DNA of 64,000 bases from Arcanobacterium bovis. Lineage in GTDB: Bacteria; Actinomycetota; Actinomycetes; Actinomycetales; Actinomycetaceae. Shown here in pieces: positions 54,487 through 63,155 of the stretch (position 1 is the stretch's first letter; each line of letters opens with the position of its first letter). The translations under genes were made by a program, and so were the position numbers. A model generated the notes under the pieces. That model had not been told where the DNA came from, made no database searches, and saw only the letters and a program-made list of their open reading frames with translations. The stretch is from positions 1 to 64,000 of the forward strand of contig NZ_SJDT01000004.1 in assembly GCF_004331995.1 (NCBI RefSeq), given 5' to 3'.

Positions 54487-54493
54487 ATGTGCA
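54480..54493. promoter_or_regulatory. Candidate SorC-family operator 2 at the regulator start codon
   Basis: TGAACATATGTGCA repeats operator 1 with one half-site mismatch and includes the ATG of the regulator gene, 94 bases from operator 1 (about nine helical turns). Suggests autoregulation by looping. Confidence 0.5.
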
Positions 54494-55440
54494 ATAGTGA
54501 TGGTGACCGACGACGTCTACATTTGCTGATCGACGTCGCCCGTGCGTATTACGACAACGGTGAATCTCAGGCCGAAATTTCCCGACGAATCGGATATTCT
54601 CGCCCGACTGTTTCTCGCATGTTGCAAGAGGCAAAGGATTTGGGACTTGTGAAAATCACGATTTCGCATCCGCTCGAGCGTCTTGAACGTTTGGAGGAGC
54701 GAATATGCGCACTATACGGAGTGGAGCGAACGCTTGTATCGCAGCGCTCTGGGCCTATCGGGCCACCGCAGTTAGCTGCGGAATTCGTAGCTTCGCAGAC
54801 CCCGCGCGATGGCTTGATTGCGGTGTCGAATGGAAGTTCAATTTCGGCAACGGTGGATTCTTTGCCGCAGCAACATCGCAGTAATTCCTGTGTGGTGCAG
54901 ATGCTTGGTTCTTTAGGAAGGTCGAATCCCTTGGAGGATTCGCCGGAGATTTGCCGAAGAATGGCAGCAAAGCTCGGTGGCACATATCGTATTTTGCCGG
55001 CGCCGTTAGTGCTGGATTCGCCGGCAACTGCGAAGTTCTTGCGCCAAGATGGGCAGGTAGCTGCTGTTTTGGAGCTGGCTGCGCGTGCTGATTTGGCTTT
55101 GGTGGGTGTGGGAGCGCTGGTAGCCGACGTTCCCGGGCAGATTTTTCACGGCTGGTATTCGGCTGATCTGGATCGACAGATTGCCCGTCAAGGCGCGGTG
55201 GGGCATATTTGTGCACATCATATTGATAGCTCAGGAAACCATATTCAGACGCCGTTGTGCAGGCGGATCATTGCGATGGACGTGGAGAAATTGCGCACGA
55301 TTCCGCAGGTGGTGGCAGTGGCATGGGGGAGTGAGAAGATCGCTGCCTTGCGTGCTGCGTTGAAAGGCGGCTATATCAATACGTTTGTGACCGACGAAGC
55401 CACTGCCAATGCGCTCGTGCATAGTGAAAGCATAGGTTAA
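54487..55440 (+). CDS. SorC-family sugar-responsive transcriptional regulator
   Basis: About 317 residues. N-terminal helix-turn-helix LLIDVARAYYDNGESQAEIS and IGYSRPTVSRMLQEAKDLGL, then a sugar-phosphate-binding domain (LERLEERICALYGVERTLV, AVSNGSSISATVDSLP, VGVGALVADVP, VAWGSEKIAALRAALKGGYINTFVTDEATA). SorC proteins sense a phosphorylated intermediate of the pathway they control. The ATG at 54487 has no Shine-Dalgarno and may be leaderless; an in-frame TTG at 54427 is the alternative. Divergent from the catabolic operon. Confidence 0.88.
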   Translation: MCNSDGDRRRLHLLIDVARAYYDNGESQAEISRRIGYSRPTVSRMLQEAKDLGLVKITISHPLERLERLEERICALYGVERTLVSQRSGPIGPPQLAAEFVASQTPRDGLIAVSNGSSISATVDSLPQQHRSNSCVVQMLGSLGRSNPLEDSPEICRRMAAKLGGTYRILPAPLVLDSPATAKFLRQDGQVAAVLELAARADLALVGVGALVADVPGQIFHGWYSADLDRQIARQGAVGHICAHHIDSSGNHIQTPLCRRIIAMDVEKLRTIPQVVAVAWGSEKIAALRAALKGGYINTFVTDEATANALVHSESIG

Positions 55441-55480
55441 AGAAGTGAAAGCATTGGTTAAACAAGCGTAGGGTATAGGC

Positions 55481-56314
55481 ATGCGCAATTCAGCTTTGAA
55501 CTCAGATGGCTTTTCGTTCGAACACGTATATATGGCATTTTCGGGTGAGAATGCTTGGGGAGCAGCTGGCGGAAATGCAGCGTGCACATTGCTGGTCGGC
55601 GATCCTGATGAAGTATTTCCGCTGGCATCGGTAACGAAGCCGATTGCCGCGTATGCCGTTTTGGTTGCGGTGGAGCGTGGTCTGGTGGATTTGGATGCCG
55701 ACGCCGGTCCCGCAGGTAGCACAGTGCGGCATCTGTTGGCGCATGCGTCCGGTTTGCCAGCAGAGGCGGGGGAAGCTATTGCAAAGCCAGGGCAGCGTCG
55801 GATTTATTCAAATTATGGTTTTGACGTATTAGCGCAGGCTATAGAGCCGTTGGTTGGCATGCCTATCCAAGAGTGGATTCGGGAATCGGTGTTACTCCCG
55901 CTGGAGATGGATACGGCTGAGATTGCGGGCAGTGTTGCTTATTCGGGGCGGGCGAGTGCTGATTCCTTGGCTCGGTTTGTGCTGGAGTTGATGAACCCGC
56001 AGCTGATTTCGCATGAGTTGTTGAGGGAAGCTGTGCAGGTGCAATTCGGCGGCGTCGCCGGTATCGTGCCTGGCTATGGCCGGCATAGAGACAATTGCTG
56101 GGGTCTGGGATTCGAGCTGCGCGGGGAGAAATCTCCGCACTGGCTGGGCGGAGATTTCTCCCCAGCCACATTCGGGCACTTTGGGCAATCAGGATCTTTT
56201 ATCTGGGTGGATCCGCAGGTGAACAAAGCAGGATTGTTTTTAGGCGCACAGAATTTTGGCGAGGAGCATATTAAGTATTGGCCTGGGCTAACGGATGAGA
56301 TGCGTGGGTTATAG
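55481..56314 (+). CDS. Beta-lactamase-fold serine hydrolase
   Basis: 277 residues. SxxK motif ASVTKP (Ser nucleophile), YSNYGF as the Y-x-N motif, and HFGQSG at the KTG/HxG place, as in class C beta-lactamase-like esterases and DD-peptidases. No signal peptide, so probably a cytosolic esterase or lactonase. It follows the SorC gene by 40 bases on the same strand; a link to lactone metabolism is possible but unproven. A 16-bp perfect inverted repeat lies within the gene. Confidence 0.8.
   Translation: MRNSALNSDGFSFEHVYMAFSGENAWGAAGGNAACTLLVGDPDEVFPLASVTKPIAAYAVLVAVERGLVDLDADAGPAGSTVRHLLAHASGLPAEAGEAIAKPGQRRIYSNYGFDVLAQAIEPLVGMPIQEWIRESVLLPLEMDTAEIAGSVAYSGRASADSLARFVLELMNPQLISHELLREAVQVQFGGVAGIVPGYGRHRDNCWGLGFELRGEKSPHWLGGDFSPATFGHFGQSGSFIWVDPQVNKAGLFLGAQNFGEEHIKYWPGLTDEMRGL
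56123..56163. repeat. Intragenic perfect inverted repeat
   Basis: GGGGAGAAATCTCCGC (56123-56138) and its exact complement (56148-56163) flank a nine-base spacer within the serine hydrolase ORF. It resembles the intergenic hairpins of this genome. Confidence 0.85.
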
Positions 56315-56356
56315 CACGATCACTTGACACGAGCCAAGGTGTTTTCCTAAGCAATA

Positions 56357-56407
56357 CCCCGGTAAGAATACCTTCCAGATCACTCTGGAGGTAGCACTCC
56401 ACCGGGG
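56357..56407. other. Nested stem-loop, possible structured RNA or terminator
   Basis: Outer stem CCCCGGT (56357-56363) with ACCGGGG (56401-56407); inner stem TCCAGA (56374-56379) with TCTGGA (56384-56389), extended by ACC (56370-56372) with GGT (56390-56392). It lies about 40 bases after the hydrolase stop. It may be its terminator, but the branched form and lack of U-tract are unusual. Confidence 0.45.
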
Positions 56408-56851
56408 CTTCGTGAAGATTATATCTAACTTAAACAGAGTTACTTAAAGAGTAAGTGACTGGACAGTAGCCCGGCGTTAATTAGCAAAATATGGACTATG
56501 CCAAGTGCTTACATTTAGCAATCATGCTTCTTGCCAAAGGAAAAATCTGGGTTAAAGGACAGATATAGATCCGGATGTTTCTCTCTGCTCATTGGACTAT
56601 AGAAATCAAGAGGAAGACTGTAAGGAACTCCTTCGTGAGTATTGGTCAATGATGACTACGTGGTCGATCTGACCGTTCTATGGTGTTCTGTTTGTGACAG
56701 GTATAGTTGCTTTAATCATGGCATATGTTCAGTCTCGGTGAGAATAATATATTAGTCGATATCGGCTCCGAACTGATAAATTGATCGGTATCTTCCTAAC
56801 CTCTTGCTACGACAAGGGATACAATGGTGTGGAAATAGGGCGAGGTATCAC
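56408..56851. other. AT-rich intergenic stretch with ORF remnants
   Basis: About 440 bases of AT-rich sequence. One 38-codon open stretch without a start (56556-56672, reading LDYRNQEEDCKELLREYWSM in its middle) looks coding in amino-acid composition and may be a gene fragment. I recognise nothing else. Confidence 0.35.
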
Positions 56852-57910
56852 ATGAAACGAACAAGAGTGGGTAAAAATACAAGTAAATTCAAGGTATTTT
56901 CTGAGGTGGAAGAAATAAAAAGTAATGTGAGAACACAAGCGATAATTGAAACTGATGATTCAAACGAAATTCTTTGGCACTACACTTCGGTGGAGTCTGC
57001 GGTAAGTATCCTGCAATCCGGTCAGATTTGGGCATCGCAGTTAGGTTCAATGAATGATTCACAAGAGATATCATTTCCGCTACATACAATTCGTGATTAT
57101 ATTCTAGATGCAATGGATAATGCGTCATATTTATATATCAAGGGTATAGACGATGTTGATCCGTCAGAGTTTGAATTCGATAAACAATACTTACGAGACT
57201 TTTTATATTATCACCCAGACTTGAAGCCAGATCGTCTATACCCATATGAATTGAACCTTTATGCGAGCTGTTTTTGCGCAGAAAGGGACTCAACGGTGCA
57301 ATGGCATGGTTACGCATCAAACAGTGGAGTTGCTCTTGGATTTGATAAGCATAAATTGAGGTCTGCTATAAAAACTCAAAAAGATTTTTCTTTAAAGGAA
57401 GTAGTGTATCCTGATAGCTTCAACGAAATTCAAGAAGATATCACTAGCAGATTCACACAGACAATTAGTACAGGTTGCGATATATGGTCAGCTGCATACC
57501 AAATTTTGTTCGATTATCTGCCAGTTTTGAAATCTGCACATTTTGCTCATGAAAAAGAATGGCGTGTTGTTTTAACGCAACCGTGGCAGGATCTGGACCA
57601 TTCAAGTGATGTAAACTCCGCCAACGCCGCCCAGTGGGCGAGAAATCACGGAATTAAATACAGGGTCAATGGTTCACTACTGATTCCTTATGTGGCGATT
57701 AATTTGGGTGGATCTGGAAACAGAATGATGCCAGCATTGAGATCTGTTCTTCTTGGTCCGACGAACAGTGATATTCAGCAGTGGAAACCTTTTTTGCAAC
57801 AATTAGGTTATAAGAATGTGGTCATTGTAAATTCTGGTGAATCTGAATCTGTACAAGAGAATTCGGTTACTATCGAGTTTTCTAATAGTCCCTTAAGAAG
57901 TATCCGTTAG
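56852..57910 (+). CDS. DUF2971 family protein
   Basis: About 353 residues. LWHYTSVESAVSILQSGQIW, then SQLGSMNDSQEISF, YASCFCAERDSTVQWHGYAS, SGVALGF and HEKEWRVVL are the DUF2971 landmarks, a family of unknown function often found in accessory regions. The first 40 residues are Lys/Arg-rich. Base composition is clearly more AT-rich than its neighbours, and codons such as ATA and TTA are frequent, suggesting recent acquisition. ATG 56852 is chosen; the frame is open upstream to a TTG at 56804. Confidence 0.75.
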   Translation: MKRTRVGKNTSKFKVFSEVEEIKSNVRTQAIIETDDSNEILWHYTSVESAVSILQSGQIWASQLGSMNDSQEISFPLHTIRDYILDAMDNASYLYIKGIDDVDPSEFEFDKQYLRDFLYYHPDLKPDRLYPYELNLYASCFCAERDSTVQWHGYASNSGVALGFDKHKLRSAIKTQKDFSLKEVVYPDSFNEIQEDITSRFTQTISTGCDIWSAAYQILFDYLPVLKSAHFAHEKEWRVVLTQPWQDLDHSSDVNSANAAQWARNHGIKYRVNGSLLIPYVAINLGGSGNRMMPALRSVLLGPTNSDIQQWKPFLQQLGYKNVVIVNSGESESVQENSVTIEFSNSPLRSIR

Positions 57911-57920
57911 TAAAACAATT

Positions 57921-58880
57921 TCACCCAAACAACCCAAAGAATTCTCTTGCCGTCAAAATCTTGATGGGGATTCCAAGACTCTCGAAGCGCAGTGCCTCGC
58001 GCAGTTTGCTGGACGGATTTGGGCGCTCGCGCAAAGGAACGGCGTCGTCGCCACCTACCACCACGATCGTCGTCGAGGGTCCAACTGAACCAGCCACGCT
58101 CGCACCCGCCGCTTGAACGATAGCCTTGAACTCGGCGCGCGAAAATCCGGGAACTGTGCCCGTCACGCATACGCGTTCACCTGCAAGAATACCGCTGCCG
58201 ATACAAGCGCGTTTGAATGCTTCGCGCTGGTCGGGAGTCATCGAAGCTCCGCCTGCACCCTGCCGCCGAGATCCCGACGTGCCTACCGTGCGTGACCTGC
58301 CACGCTGGCGGGCGGCGTCGGAATATCCGACTATCGGCGGGCAGACCGCACAGAGGTGATCGTAGCCGTATTCGCGCTGGAACTGGGCGAAAATCTTGCC
58401 CGCGGCGTAGGCATCGTCAATCGCGCGATGGTGAAGGAACTGCTCGTCGGGGAAATAGTGCTGGAACACGGCGTCCAGATTCTTCTTCGGCAGCTCATGC
58501 GTGAGCAGTGCTCGCGAAAGCCGCAGGGTGCAAGAACGAGGGTTTTCCAGCGGGGCGAAACCATAGAGATGGTTGAGGTCGCTCAGCACATAACCGTCAA
58601 AAGCCATATTGTGTGCCACAAGCGGAAGGTCAGCCACAAAATCGGAAATCTGGGCGAAAAGATCGCCCCACTCGGGAGAATTTGCCACATGGTGCGCTTC
58701 AATGCCGTGAATTCGCACGTTACCCCAGTGGAACTCGCTCATTGAATCGTGCGGACGAATCAACGTGTAGAACGAATCTGCTGGCGCGCCGGCGTCGTCA
58801 AAACGGACCAAACCCACGGAACAAGCCGAAGCGCGGTTCGAATTCGCCGTCTCAAAATCAAGGGCTACAAACGGTTGCAT
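57921..58880 (-). CDS. DEDDh exonuclease with BRCT domain (DNA pol III epsilon-like)
   Basis: 319 residues. The exonuclease domain (1-165) has FVALDFETAN, LPLVAHNMAFDG and HHRAIDDAYAAG, giving the D-E-D-D-h set. A linker with basic residues leads to a BRCT domain (about 230-319; ERVCVTGTVPGFSRAEFKAI). This two-domain form is common in actinobacteria and probably acts in DNA repair rather than in the replicase. Convergent with the DUF2971 gene with ten bases between stops. Confidence 0.9.
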   Translation of the reverse strand: MQPFVALDFETANSNRASACSVGLVRFDDAGAPADSFYTLIRPHDSMSEFHWGNVRIHGIEAHHVANSPEWGDLFAQISDFVADLPLVAHNMAFDGYVLSDLNHLYGFAPLENPRSCTLRLSRALLTHELPKKNLDAVFQHYFPDEQFLHHRAIDDAYAAGKIFAQFQREYGYDHLCAVCPPIVGYSDAARQRGRSRTVGTSGSRRQGAGGASMTPDQREAFKRACIGSGILAGERVCVTGTVPGFSRAEFKAIVQAAGASVAGSVGPSTTIVVVGGDDAVPLRERPNPSSKLREALRFESLGIPIKILTAREFFGLFG

Positions 58881-59051
58881 AAGAATGAGTCTATACCTTG
58901 ATTGTGGTTGCGGTTTTATGGTCGCATTTGTTGCGTTCTGTTCGCGGTTTTAGTTTTTATGACGACGGCGGGAGCGTGCGGTTCGGCGCGCGTTTATTGT
59001 TTGCCGGGGCGCCAACTCGCGCTCCAACTCAAGCGCCACTCAAGCGCAAAC

Positions 59052-59867
59052 TCAGTCGGAAAACTCCACAATAACTGGCACGTGGTCTGAAGCGCCCTTG
59101 CCTTTGCGCTCGTCGCGGTCAATCTCAGCGCCGACTGCACGGGTGCTAAGCGCTGGCGACACATACACAAAATCGATGCGCATTCCCTGATTCTTGGGGA
59201 AACGCAACTGCTGATAATCCCAAAATGTGTAGTTTGTGGCGAAATTTCGACTCACCTCGCGCATTCCCGTCTCCTCGAAAGCGAAGAACGCCGCGCGTTC
59301 TGCGTCGCTGAGATAGAGACCGCCCTCCATAGCGGCAGGGTCCCACACGTCTTCATCGGTAGGAATCACGTTCCAATCGCCTACAAAAGCAAATTGCGCG
59401 CTTGGATCGGTAGCGATCGTACGCTGCGCATATGCATTCAGGTGGGCGAGAAAGTCCAGCTTGTAGTGGTAGTGCGGATCGCCCACGGCGCGTCCGTTGG
59501 GCACGTACAAACTCCAGATGTCTATGCCGTCGATCTTCGCGCCAATTGCGCGTGCTTCTGGCATATCCCCAGGTAGATAAAGCGCTTCGGTATCCGGTGT
59601 GCCCTTTGTGAAGCCGGGTTGGTTGGGGAAACTCGTGCGAATATCGCTCAGCCCGAGTCTGGAAATCAGAGCCACACCATTCCATTGATTAAAGCCATGA
59701 GCAGCGATTTCGTATCCGGCGGCCTCGATCTGCTCGGACGGGAACTGCTCTGGCTTGCACTTGATCTCTTGGAGCGCGAGTACGTCGAGGTCGTGGCGTT
59801 GAAGCACGTCAAGGATTCGATCGGTGCGGGCGCGGGCAGAGTTGATGTTCCATGTTGCGAGTTTCAT
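59052..59867 (-). CDS. xthA: Exodeoxyribonuclease III
   Basis: 271 residues of the EEP fold. TWNINSARAR, DVLALQEIK, SLYVPNGR, FVGDWNVIPTDEDVW, RIDFVYVS and KGASDHVPVIVEF contain the expected metal, catalytic Asp and His residues. It cleaves abasic sites and degrades 3' ends in base-excision repair. Transcribed leftward; its promoter region holds a perfect 18-bp hairpin. Confidence 0.94.
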   Translation of the reverse strand: MKLATWNINSARARTDRILDVLQRHDLDVLALQEIKCKPEQFPSEQIEAAGYEIAAHGFNQWNGVALISRLGLSDIRTSFPNQPGFTKGTPDTEALYLPGDMPEARAIGAKIDGIDIWSLYVPNGRAVGDPHYHYKLDFLAHLNAYAQRTIATDPSAQFAFVGDWNVIPTDEDVWDPAAMEGGLYLSDAERAAFFAFEETGMREVSRNFATNYTFWDYQQLRFPKNQGMRIDFVYVSPALSTRAVGAEIDRDERKGKGASDHVPVIVEFSD

Positions 59868-60002
59868 GGGTTTAGTCTAGCGGGCGGACTGTGGGTGGTG
59901 TGGGGTGACAAGAATATGCGCGGAAACCGTTGCGAGCGCGGAAGGTGTGGCAGGCGCGGCAGACGGACCGCATCGGCGAAGCTTCTTCGTCGAAATGTGT
60001 GG

Positions 60003-60050
60003 GCGATAAACGCAACTTCTCGATATATATGCAGAAGTTGCGTTTATCGC
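60003..60050. repeat. Perfect inverted repeat in divergent promoter region
   Basis: GCGATAAACGCAACTTCT (60003-60020) and its exact complement (60033-60050) flank a 12-base AT-rich spacer, between the starts of xthA (-) and the SDR gene (+). Both flanking genes point away, so it is not their terminator; operator or small-RNA terminator are options. Confidence 0.85.
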
Positions 60051-60136
60051 ACCAAGAATCCGCGCTACGCAGACAAATTCATTTCTCCATTGGCGATCAT
60101 TTCAAACCTCCCGCTCAAAAGCGGTAGGCTACTTGC

Positions 60137-60904
60137 ATGGGAAGAGCACTTATTACAGGAGCGAGCTCGGGTCTAGGCCGTGAATTTGCCTGGACTCTGG
60201 CCGCCGAAGGAAATGATCTTGTTCTCGTGGCGCGCAACCGCGACCGTCTCGAGGAACTTGCCGATGAACTGCGCCAAAAAGCCAATATTGGAGTTGAGGT
60301 GCTTCCAGCGGACCTCAACAGCGCGGAGGGCGTTGATACCGTTGCGCAGCGGATCCAATCGGTGAACCAGCCAATTACCCTGCTCATCAATAATGCGGGC
60401 ATGGGGCTTGGCCAAGATTTCGTGGGTGGCGATATTACGCGCGAGCTCGGCGCCGTCAATGTGATGGTCAACGCTGTGCTAGTGCTTACCCACGCTGCGG
60501 TGAACACGATGGTGGCGCGTGGGCGCGGCACAATCATCAACGTTTCGTCGATCACGTCAATGACGGTGCAGGGCACATACTCCGCGCACAAAGCCTGGGT
60601 GAAGGTGTTCACTGAGGGGCTGGCAACTGAACTTGAAGGCACCGGCGTGAATATCACTGCCGTTATGCCCGGCCTAATGCACACCGAGTTCCACGAGCGC
60701 GTGAATGTTGACGCTGGTCAGTGGCAAGAATTCATGTTTATGGATCCGCAGTTGGTCACGAATGTCGCCCTTGATGCGGCGCGTCGTGGGCAAGTGATTG
60801 TGGTGCCGACGCCGATGTACAAATTCACGTACGGGCTGCTCAAATTCGCGCCGCGCGCGTTGGTACGGAAGTTTGCTGGTCCGAAAATGTCGGGAAGGCT
60901 GTGA
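60137..60904 (+). CDS. SDR family NAD(P)-dependent oxidoreductase
   Basis: 255 residues. Cofactor motif TGASSGLGREFA, NNAGMGLGQDF, and catalytic Ser and YSAHKAW (Y-x-x-x-K). Classical short-chain dehydrogenase, close in style to the fatty-acyl/ketoacyl reductase-like DltE group. Substrate unknown. Its TGA overlaps the start of the methyltransferase gene. Confidence 0.9.
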   Translation: MGRALITGASSGLGREFAWTLAAEGNDLVLVARNRDRLEELADELRQKANIGVEVLPADLNSAEGVDTVAQRIQSVNQPITLLINNAGMGLGQDFVGGDITRELGAVNVMVNAVLVLTHAAVNTMVARGRGTIINVSSITSMTVQGTYSAHKAWVKVFTEGLATELEGTGVNITAVMPGLMHTEFHERVNVDAGQWQEFMFMDPQLVTNVALDAARRGQVIVVPTPMYKFTYGLLKFAPRALVRKFAGPKMSGRL

Positions 60905-61716
60905 TGACGGCGATTTCCGAGGAGGATTTTTCGACGACGACGCCGTCGCCTTCTGTTTCGATTGCAGGTAGCGATGCGACTTTGGACGATTGCACGGTCG
61001 TAGACAGTGGCGTCAGCTCAGAGAAGTGCTCGAGTTCGGATGCTGTTCCTGGTGCCGACAACCGTTTTGAGGTGCGCGAGAAGCTGCGGCTGGACCAAAA
61101 CGACCCAGATTATCAGACGCAGTCGCCAGGAGTCGGCCCGTGGGAAGGGGAGTGGCCTACCGATCCGCGCTACGATCCTGATCTTCTTGAACGTGGAGAT
61201 AGGCGCAATGTGGTGGACAAATACCGCTATTGGACGCTTGAAGCGATCAAGGCGGATCTCGATACCACCCGTTCAGAGCTACATATTGCTATCGAGAATC
61301 TCGAGCACGATCTCAATATCGGCTCTATTGTGCGCACCGGCAACGCTTTCAATGTTGGTGCTGTTCACGTGGTTGGACGCAAGAAGTGGAACCGGCGCGG
61401 AGCGATGGTTACCGACCGCTACATGCACGTGCACCATCACCCAGACCCAGGCGACCTGTTCTCTTGGGCGAAAGAGAATGACTATGCTGTGGTGGCAGTC
61501 GATAATATGGACGGATCAACCCAGCTGGAGCGTACTGAGCTGCCGAAACGTTGCGTTTTAGTGTTTGGTCAGGAATCGAACGGAATTTCGCCGGAGCTAT
61601 TGTCAAAATGTGAAAAAGCAGTGTATATCCCGCAGTTTGGCTCTACACGTTCCATGAATGTGGCAGCCGCGGCTGCGATTGCTATGCACTGGTGGATCGC
61701 CCAATACCGCGCATAG
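60904..61716 (+). CDS. TrmH/SpoU-family RNA 2'-O-methyltransferase
   Basis: About 270 residues. An N-terminal acidic, low-complexity region (1-75) precedes the SPOUT knot: NLEHDLNIGSIVRTGNAFNV, CVLVFGQESNGIS and STRSMNVAAAAAIAMH (motifs 1-3, with the catalytic Arg and the AdoMet-binding knot). It methylates rRNA or tRNA; the target cannot be told. ATG overlaps the SDR stop (TGATG). Confidence 0.9.
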   Translation: MTAISEEDFSTTTPSPSVSIAGSDATLDDCTVVDSGVSSEKCSSSDAVPGADNRFEVREKLRLDQNDPDYQTQSPGVGPWEGEWPTDPRYDPDLLERGDRRNVVDKYRYWTLEAIKADLDTTRSELHIAIENLEHDLNIGSIVRTGNAFNVGAVHVVGRKKWNRRGAMVTDRYMHVHHHPDPGDLFSWAKENDYAVVAVDNMDGSTQLERTELPKRCVLVFGQESNGISPELLSKCEKAVYIPQFGSTRSMNVAAAAAIAMHWWIAQYRA

Positions 61717-61932
61717 CGCACATAAACTATATAAAGCTTGGATACCGCACATAAAGAACAGAGCGCACATACGGTTACATATCGCATGCACGGAACTACC
61801 GCCATTTCAGCCATCCGTTCATGCCGGCTGCACGTTGGTGCTAGGATCAATTGTGCGGGTCTATATACCCAATACTGAAGCGCTTTAAGTGAAATACTTA
61901 AGGTGTTCTCATTCCACATCGAAGGAGTTTTC

Positions 61933-62958
61933 GTGGCAATCGCAACCCCAGAAGTTTATGCAGAGATGCTTGACCGCGCTAAGCGCGATAAGTTTGCTTA
62001 CCCAGCAATCAACGTAACCTCATCCCAGACGCTTACTGCTGCACTGCAAGGTTTTGCTGAGGCAGAGTCCGACGGCATCATTCAGGTGTCGGTTGGTGGC
62101 GCTGAATACTGGGCAGGATCGACGATCAAGGATCGTGTTGCAGGCTCGCTCGCAATGGCTGCCTACGCCCGCGAAGTTGCAAAGAACTACCCAGTGACGG
62201 TTGCTCTTCACACTGATCACTGCGCCAAGCAGAATATCGATTCGTGGATCCGCCCAATTATGGAGCTTGAAGCTGAAGAAGTAAAGGCTGGCCGCGATCC
62301 ATTCTTCCAGTCGCACATGTGGGACGGTTCGGCTGTTCCGCTTGACGAAAACCTTGTTATTGCTCAGGAACTTCTTGAGCTTTCACAGGCTGCTCGCACT
62401 ATTCTCGAAATCGAGATTGGCGTTGTTGGTGGCGAGGAAGACGGCGTTAAGGCTGAAATTAACGACAAGCTCTACACCACGGCAGAAGACGGAATCAAGA
62501 CTGTTGAAGCTCTTGGCCTTGGCGAGAAGGGTCGCTACATCACCGCTCTGACCTTCGGAAACGTTCACGGCGTGTACAAGCCAGGCGCTGTAAAGCTTCG
62601 CCCAGAAATCCTTGGCGACATCCAGAAGGCTGTTGGCGAGAAGTTCAACGCTGGCGATCGTCCATTCGATCTCGTTATGCACGGTGGCTCTGGTTCGACT
62701 GCTCAGGAGATCGCGACGGCGGTTGAGAACGGCGTTATCAAGATGAACGTTGACACCGACACCCAGTACGCATTCTCCCGCCCAGTTGTCGATTGGATGC
62801 TCAAGAACTACGACGGCATGCTCAAGATTGACGGCGAAGTTGGCAACAAGAAGCAGTACGATCCACGTGCATGGGGCAAGGCTGCTGAAGCTGGCATGGC
62901 AGCTCGTGTGCTCGAAGCATGTGAGCGTCTCGGCTCGGTAGGCACCAAGCTTAAGTGA
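61933..62958 (+). CDS. fba: Class II fructose-1,6-bisphosphate aldolase
   Basis: 341 residues, class IIA. Zinc ligands in ALHTDHCAKQ, GNVHGVY and LVMHGGSGS; NVDTDTQYAF near the C-terminus. Glycolysis/gluconeogenesis. GTG start at 61933 with GAAGGAG six bases upstream. Codon use is strongly biased to C/T-ending optimal codons (GCT, CTT, AAG), as expected for a highly expressed gene. Confidence 0.95.
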   Translation: MAIATPEVYAEMLDRAKRDKFAYPAINVTSSQTLTAALQGFAEAESDGIIQVSVGGAEYWAGSTIKDRVAGSLAMAAYAREVAKNYPVTVALHTDHCAKQNIDSWIRPIMELEAEEVKAGRDPFFQSHMWDGSAVPLDENLVIAQELLELSQAARTILEIEIGVVGGEEDGVKAEINDKLYTTAEDGIKTVEALGLGEKGRYITALTFGNVHGVYKPGAVKLRPEILGDIQKAVGEKFNAGDRPFDLVMHGGSGSTAQEIATAVENGVIKMNVDTDTQYAFSRPVVDWMLKNYDGMLKIDGEVGNKKQYDPRAWGKAAEAGMAARVLEACERLGSVGTKLK

Positions 62959-63017
62959 AATGCCTCAGTGAGCAGTTAAATATGGCTGACTAGGCAGTAA
63001 GACTACTCTTACGACTG

Positions 63018-63055
63018 GGAGGGGAAGCGTTCATCTCCATGAACGCTTCCCCTCC
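63018..63055. terminator. Bidirectional terminator-like hairpin
   Basis: A perfect 17-bp stem: 63018-63034 with 63039-63055, four-base loop, after fba and convergent with the ATP-grasp gene. Confidence 0.85.
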
Positions 63056-63155
63056 CCGCTATTTGTCCTAACTTAGGCGCCGGCTTGTCCATCGCGCAAT
63101 ATAGCGCTGATAGCCAAGGATTCGCCTTAGTTAGGGCAAGCTCAACCGATTACTA

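Noticed and set aside
56357-56407. tRNA-like cloverleaf
   Set aside because: Stems do not match tRNA arm lengths and there is no anticodon loop or T-loop consensus.
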